A stretch of DNA of 64,000 bases from Polynucleobacter sp. KF022. GTDB lineage: Bacteria; Pseudomonadota; Gammaproteobacteria; Burkholderiales; Burkholderiaceae. Position numbers and translations under genes: made by a program. The DNA is taken from the NCBI RefSeq assembly GCF_027924105.1, contig NZ_AP026972.1, positions 806,001 through 870,000 of the forward strand, in the 5' to 3' direction. The notes under the pieces are model-generated. The model searched no databases. It was not told the origin of the DNA and was given only the letters and a program-made list of their open reading frames with translations. Shown here one piece after another: positions 61,153 through 64,000 of this stretch (positions are counted from its first letter, which is position 1; each line of letters begins with the position of its first letter).

Positions 61153-62115
61153 GTGAAACGAATCATCCATTTAGTGTTTGCTACTTGTTTCTGTTTTTTC
61201 TCTAGCCTAGCGCTTGCTTATCCTACTAAACCCATAACGATTATTGTTCCTCAGGCGCCGGGTGGGACAAATGATATTGTTGGGCGGGTTGTAGCCCAGC
61301 GTCTTGGTGAGCAAATGAAAGCTTCGGTGATTGTCGAAAATCGACCCGGTGCTGGCGGTAATATTGGCACTCAGTTTGTTGTCAATGCTCCTAAAGATGG
61401 CTACACACTCTTGATGACCATTAGTAGTGCTCAAGCCATTAACCCTGCGCTTTATAAAAACCCAGGGTTTGATCCCGTAAATGACTTTGTGCCTTTGGCA
61501 ATGATCGGCTCAGTACCTAATGTATTGGTGGTCAATCCTAACTTCCCAGCCAAGAACTTGGATGAATTTTTAAAGTTGGTTAAATCAAAGCCTCCTGAAA
61601 CCTATCAATATGCTTCAGCAGGAAATGGCACCTTAAACCACCTCCTTGGTGAAATGCTCAATCAGAGCTATGGCATCTCCTTGCAACACATTCCTTACAA
61701 AGGTGTAGCGCCCGCACTTAACGATCTTTTAGGTGGTCAAGTACAAATTGCCTTTGCGAGTTTGCCGTCTGTACTGCAATACATCAACTCACAAAGACTC
61801 ATTGCACTTGGTGTCAGCTCTGCTAAGCGCTCACCCATTTTGCCGGATGTACCTTCTATCTCAGAGAAAGTTCCTGGATTCTCTGGATCCTTATGGATTG
61901 GCTTGTTTGCACCAAAAGGTACGCCAAAGCCTGTGGTTGATAAATTGCAAAAGGAGATGCAGCTCACACTTGCAAACCCAGAGTTAAGAGAAAAACTACA
62001 AGCCTCTGGAGTAGAGCTTGCAAATATGTCTCCAGCTGAATTTGCGAAACAGTTACAAGAAGATATTGCTCGCTGGGCCAAGATCGTTAAAACCTCCGGC
62101 GCATCACTAGATTAA
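61153..62115 (+). CDS. Tripartite tricarboxylate transporter substrate-binding protein (Bug/TctC family)
   Basis: A 320-residue periplasmic binding protein. The Sec signal is cleaved after LALA; PTKPITIIVPQAPGGTNDIVGR is the Bug/TctC signature at the mature N-terminus, and GAGGNIGTQFVVNAPKDGYTLLM follows. GTG 61153 is the start, with AAAAGG upstream. The TctA/TctB membrane partners are not adjacent, so it is an orphan, as is frequent in Burkholderiales. The ligand is unknown. Confidence 0.92.
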   Translation: MKRIIHLVFATCFCFFSSLALAYPTKPITIIVPQAPGGTNDIVGRVVAQRLGEQMKASVIVENRPGAGGNIGTQFVVNAPKDGYTLLMTISSAQAINPALYKNPGFDPVNDFVPLAMIGSVPNVLVVNPNFPAKNLDEFLKLVKSKPPETYQYASAGNGTLNHLLGEMLNQSYGISLQHIPYKGVAPALNDLLGGQVQIAFASLPSVLQYINSQRLIALGVSSAKRSPILPDVPSISEKVPGFSGSLWIGLFAPKGTPKPVVDKLQKEMQLTLANPELREKLQASGVELANMSPAEFAKQLQEDIARWAKIVKTSGASLD

Positions 62116-62136
62116 TTCTGGTATTGACGATGTAAA

Positions 62137-62166
62137 TAAATAAAGGGGCCGCGGCCCCTTTATTTA
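62137..62166. terminator. Bidirectional terminator after the TctC-type gene
   Basis: TAAATAAAGGGGCC-like left arm (62137-62150) pairs with GGCCCCTTTATTTA (62153-62166) around GC. It lies between convergent genes and resembles the terminator after tRNA-Ser. Confidence 0.88.
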
Positions 62167-62189
62167 CTTCTAAATCTACTCAAGACAGA

Positions 62190-62738
62190 TTAGTTGGAGC
62201 CATTGACTGCTTGCATATAGCCCTGAATGTATTGTGGTGGTACATAGAGTTCAGTTTTAATGCCTGACTTAGATGAAACAGTCATGATGAAACCTTTTTT
62301 CATCTTGTCCTTAAGGAATGCTTCAGTCAATTGAACTGAGAGCACTTCTCTGAAGATGCAACCTCGTTCGCCACAAGCGCCAGCTTCTCTGCCAACTACT
62401 TTAAACGTGCTTGCAGGATTGCCTTCTTGAGATGCTGAATCGTAGTAACGCCATTGTGAGAAATATGTCAGCTGCGCAATGAGCTCATACGTTTTTGCGC
62501 CTTGTCTTGCTTGCTCAGCTCTAAGGCTAAACATTTGATAGGTATTGGTTTCATCCATCGAATTAATAGGAGGGCCTTGATAGACTTTTCCGCCCGTTGC
62601 TGAATTAGGCGTAATGATGGTCGAGTGATAGACATCATTAATTTCCCAGCCGCTAATTTTTTTATCATTCTGATTGCAGGCAGCTAGACCAGCGCTGATT
62701 GCTAGTAATAAAACAACTCGATAGATGATGCGATGCAT
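62190..62738 (-). CDS. Lipoprotein of unknown function
   Basis: A 182-residue lipoprotein. ATG 62738 is chosen because GGGAG lies six bases upstream and it gives MHRIIYRVVLLLAISAGLAAC with lipobox LAAC; the frame is open to 62762. The mature part has no domain I recognise. It contains a cysteine pair (AGACGERGCIF) likely to form a disulfide, and strands such as FIMTVSSKSGIKTELYVPPQYIQGY at the C-terminus. No operon partner. Confidence 0.75.
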   Translation of the reverse strand: MHRIIYRVVLLLAISAGLAACNQNDKKISGWEINDVYHSTIITPNSATGGKVYQGPPINSMDETNTYQMFSLRAEQARQGAKTYELIAQLTYFSQWRYYDSASQEGNPASTFKVVGREAGACGERGCIFREVLSVQLTEAFLKDKMKKGFIMTVSSKSGIKTELYVPPQYIQGYMQAVNGSN

Positions 62739-62801
62739 ATAAAGCTCCCTAAGAATCACCAAATCATACTATCCCTTGGTGTGGAGCTCGATTTCTGGTG
62801 C

Positions 62802-63626
62802 TTAAACGTATTTACCGGTTAGGCCACCGTCCACCACCAGCTCTGTTCCAGTAATGTAGGCTGCGGCATCGGACACTAAAAAGGCGCAGGCGTGAGCTAC
62901 ATCCCAGGCAGAGCCTGAACGACCTAGGGGCACCTGGCGATCGCGGGCTGCGCGTGCTTCATCAAGACCGTTTTCAGAGAACATTTTGGCTACGGTATTG
63001 GCAATGCGAGGGGTATCAATTAGTCCAGGAACCACCGTATTTGCTCGAATGCCCTTGTCAGCGTATTGCTGGGCAATCATTCTGATGAATTGCGTGTTAG
63101 CAGCCTTGGTCACGCTATAGGCTAGGTGAGGGTAGCCCAAATAACGCATTCCTGCTACCGAAGAAATGGCGATGATGTTGCCAGTCTTTCTGGATACCAT
63201 TTCAGGCAAAACTTCTTGCGCTGCTAACAAAAGACTACGAACGTTGACCTTATGAATGCGATCAAAATCCTCGGCGCTAGTTTCCATAGGACCACCAACT
63301 TTGCCGATCCCTACGTTGTGATGCAACACATCAATTGGACCAAACTGTTTGCGCGCTTCACTAAACAGTCTTTTCACATCGTCTTCTTCAGAAACGTCGC
63401 CCACAAAAGTTTGAGCTATGCCGCCTTCATCTAGAATGATCTTAGTAGTTTCTTCTGCAGACACTAGATCTCGATCGACAACACAAATCTGAGCGCCTAA
63501 GCGAGCGTAGGTAACGCATGAGGCTCTACCAATGCTCCAGCCAGGGCCAGCTGAACCACCACCCGATACAAAGATCACGCGATTAGTGAGATCAGTAGGT
63601 AGGCCAGGAGGATACGTTGGATTCAT
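62802..63626 (-). CDS. Short-chain dehydrogenase/reductase
   Basis: A 274-residue SDR oxidoreductase. The nucleotide motif is VSGGGSAGPGWSIGRASC, a wider variant of the usual TGxxxGxG; NVGIG, the Ser of ISSV and YSVTK complete the catalytic set. The ending SDAAAYITGTELVVDGGLTG is typical. The substrate is unknown. A second SDR lies 12 bases upstream on the same strand, so they are probably cotranscribed. Confidence 0.88.
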   Translation of the reverse strand: MNPTYPPGLPTDLTNRVIFVSGGGSAGPGWSIGRASCVTYARLGAQICVVDRDLVSAEETTKIILDEGGIAQTFVGDVSEEDDVKRLFSEARKQFGPIDVLHHNVGIGKVGGPMETSAEDFDRIHKVNVRSLLLAAQEVLPEMVSRKTGNIIAISSVAGMRYLGYPHLAYSVTKAANTQFIRMIAQQYADKGIRANTVVPGLIDTPRIANTVAKMFSENGLDEARAARDRQVPLGRSGSAWDVAHACAFLVSDAAAYITGTELVVDGGLTGKYV

Positions 63627-63638
63627 TTATTGATGAAT

Positions 63639-64000
63639 TTACTGACTGAGACCCACAGTCATACCGCCACACACATAAACTACCTGACCTGTAGTAAATC
63701 CAGCGCGTTGGTCTAAGAGTGATGCAACCATATGAGCCACTTCTTCAGGTTGACCAATGCGACCTAGTGGCACGCTATCTAAAATGCGCTGTGTAGCGGG
63801 GGCACCTGGTGGGTTGGCGCTCTGAAAGAGTTCTGTAGCAATCGGACCTGGTCCAATAGCATTGACAGTAATGCCATTGGCGGCAAGCTCTAAAGCCAAT
63901 GTGCGCGTAAGACCTAATAGTCCCGCTTTAGAGGTGGCATAAGCAATGCGCTCTTCTTTACCTAGAGCAGCGCGACTGGCGATGTTCACAATGCGTCCAA
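63639..64000 (-). CDS. Short-chain dehydrogenase/reductase, partial
   Basis: The C-terminal 120 residues of another SDR; the frame stays open to the right edge (GRIVNIASRAALGKEE), so the start is outside the window and the GTG at 63989 is not the start. YATSK is the catalytic Tyr/Lys motif; NAIGPGPIATELF and TTGQVVYVCGGMT are family features. The FabG-like form is clear but not the substrate. Confidence 0.88.
   Translation of the reverse strand, partial: GRIVNIASRAALGKEERIAYATSKAGLLGLTRTLALELAANGITVNAIGPGPIATELFQSANPPGAPATQRILDSVPLGRIGQPEEVAHMVASLLDQRAGFTTGQVVYVCGGMTVGLSQ

Noticed and set aside
63978..63989. GTG at 63989 as the start of the last SDR
   Set aside because: The conserved SDR sequence GRIVNIAS continues to the window edge, so this codon is internal.

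Overview
This 64 kb window looks like a chromosomal segment of a free-living betaproteobacterium of the family Burkholderiaceae, most likely Polynucleobacter or a close relative. The genus is an inference from gene order, the moderate-to-low GC seen by eye, and family-level protein features; no database search was run. Coding density is very high. I see no insertion sequence, prophage, CRISPR array or origin.

Layout. (1) 1-1247: the end of a molybdate-type ABC transporter operon (modB and a truncated modC), on the minus strand. (2) 1321-12628: a sulfur-oxidation island. An ArsR-family regulator leads into soxC-soxD-soxY-soxZ-soxA-soxX-soxB, then a periplasmic DsrE-like protein, a metallo-beta-lactamase-fold hydrolase, a small cytochrome c, one full-length and two half-size YeeE/YedE membrane proteins (putative thiosulfate/sulfur-compound uptake) and a phosphatase-like sulfurtransferase. 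Periplasmic thiosulfate would be bound to SoxYZ by SoxAX, hydrolysed by SoxB and oxidised further by the Mo-dependent SoxCD. The neighbouring molybdate importer fits the molybdenum requirement of SoxC. (3) 12651-23034: general metabolism: thioesterase, mnmH, gcdH, yhhQ, the ABC-F protein ybiT, a DUF1289 protein, an acyltransferase, gloA, ETF-ubiquinone oxidoreductase and a 3-oxoacid CoA-transferase. (4) 23071-24951: an uninterrupted fusion of a cation-diffusion-facilitator transporter to an alpha/beta hydrolase. (5) 24973-34769: translation and stringent response: relA, tRNA-Val, thrS, infC (ATC start), rpmI, rplT, pheS, pheT, ihfA, a MerR-like gene and tRNA-Pro. (6) 34804-44290: a thioesterase, an H-NS-like gene behind an AT-rich promoter, a two-part regulator divergent from the 2-oxoglutarate dehydrogenase operon (odhA-sucB-lpdA), zapE and a PHP phosphoesterase. 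(7) 44319-61034: a block of core genes: trpS, a methyltransferase, dapA, bamC, a JmjC oxygenase, an FKBP, cysE, trmJ, suhB, lpxH, ppiB, a TPR lipoprotein, cysS, an AlkA-like glycosylase, accA, tilS, lysC and tRNA-Ser. (8) 61153-64000: a more accessory-looking end with a TctC-type binding protein, an unrecognised lipoprotein and two SDR dehydrogenases, the last cut by the window edge.

Non-coding structure. Several intergenic regions carry hairpins or palindromes that look regulatory: a palindrome between modB and the ArsR gene; a terminator-like hairpin between soxX and soxB; a structured leader before ybiT; hairpins in the infC-rpmI and rplT-pheS junctions; duplicated CCTTA-AA-TAAGG-like sites between the two-part regulator and odhA; and a perfect 20-bp palindrome before a small lipoprotein gene. 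Every intergenic gap is shorter than 300 bases; the largest is 36462-36760.

I did not find an obviously new multi-gene system. The best leads are the transporter-hydrolase fusion, the regulator with its candidate operator pair, and the leader structures.
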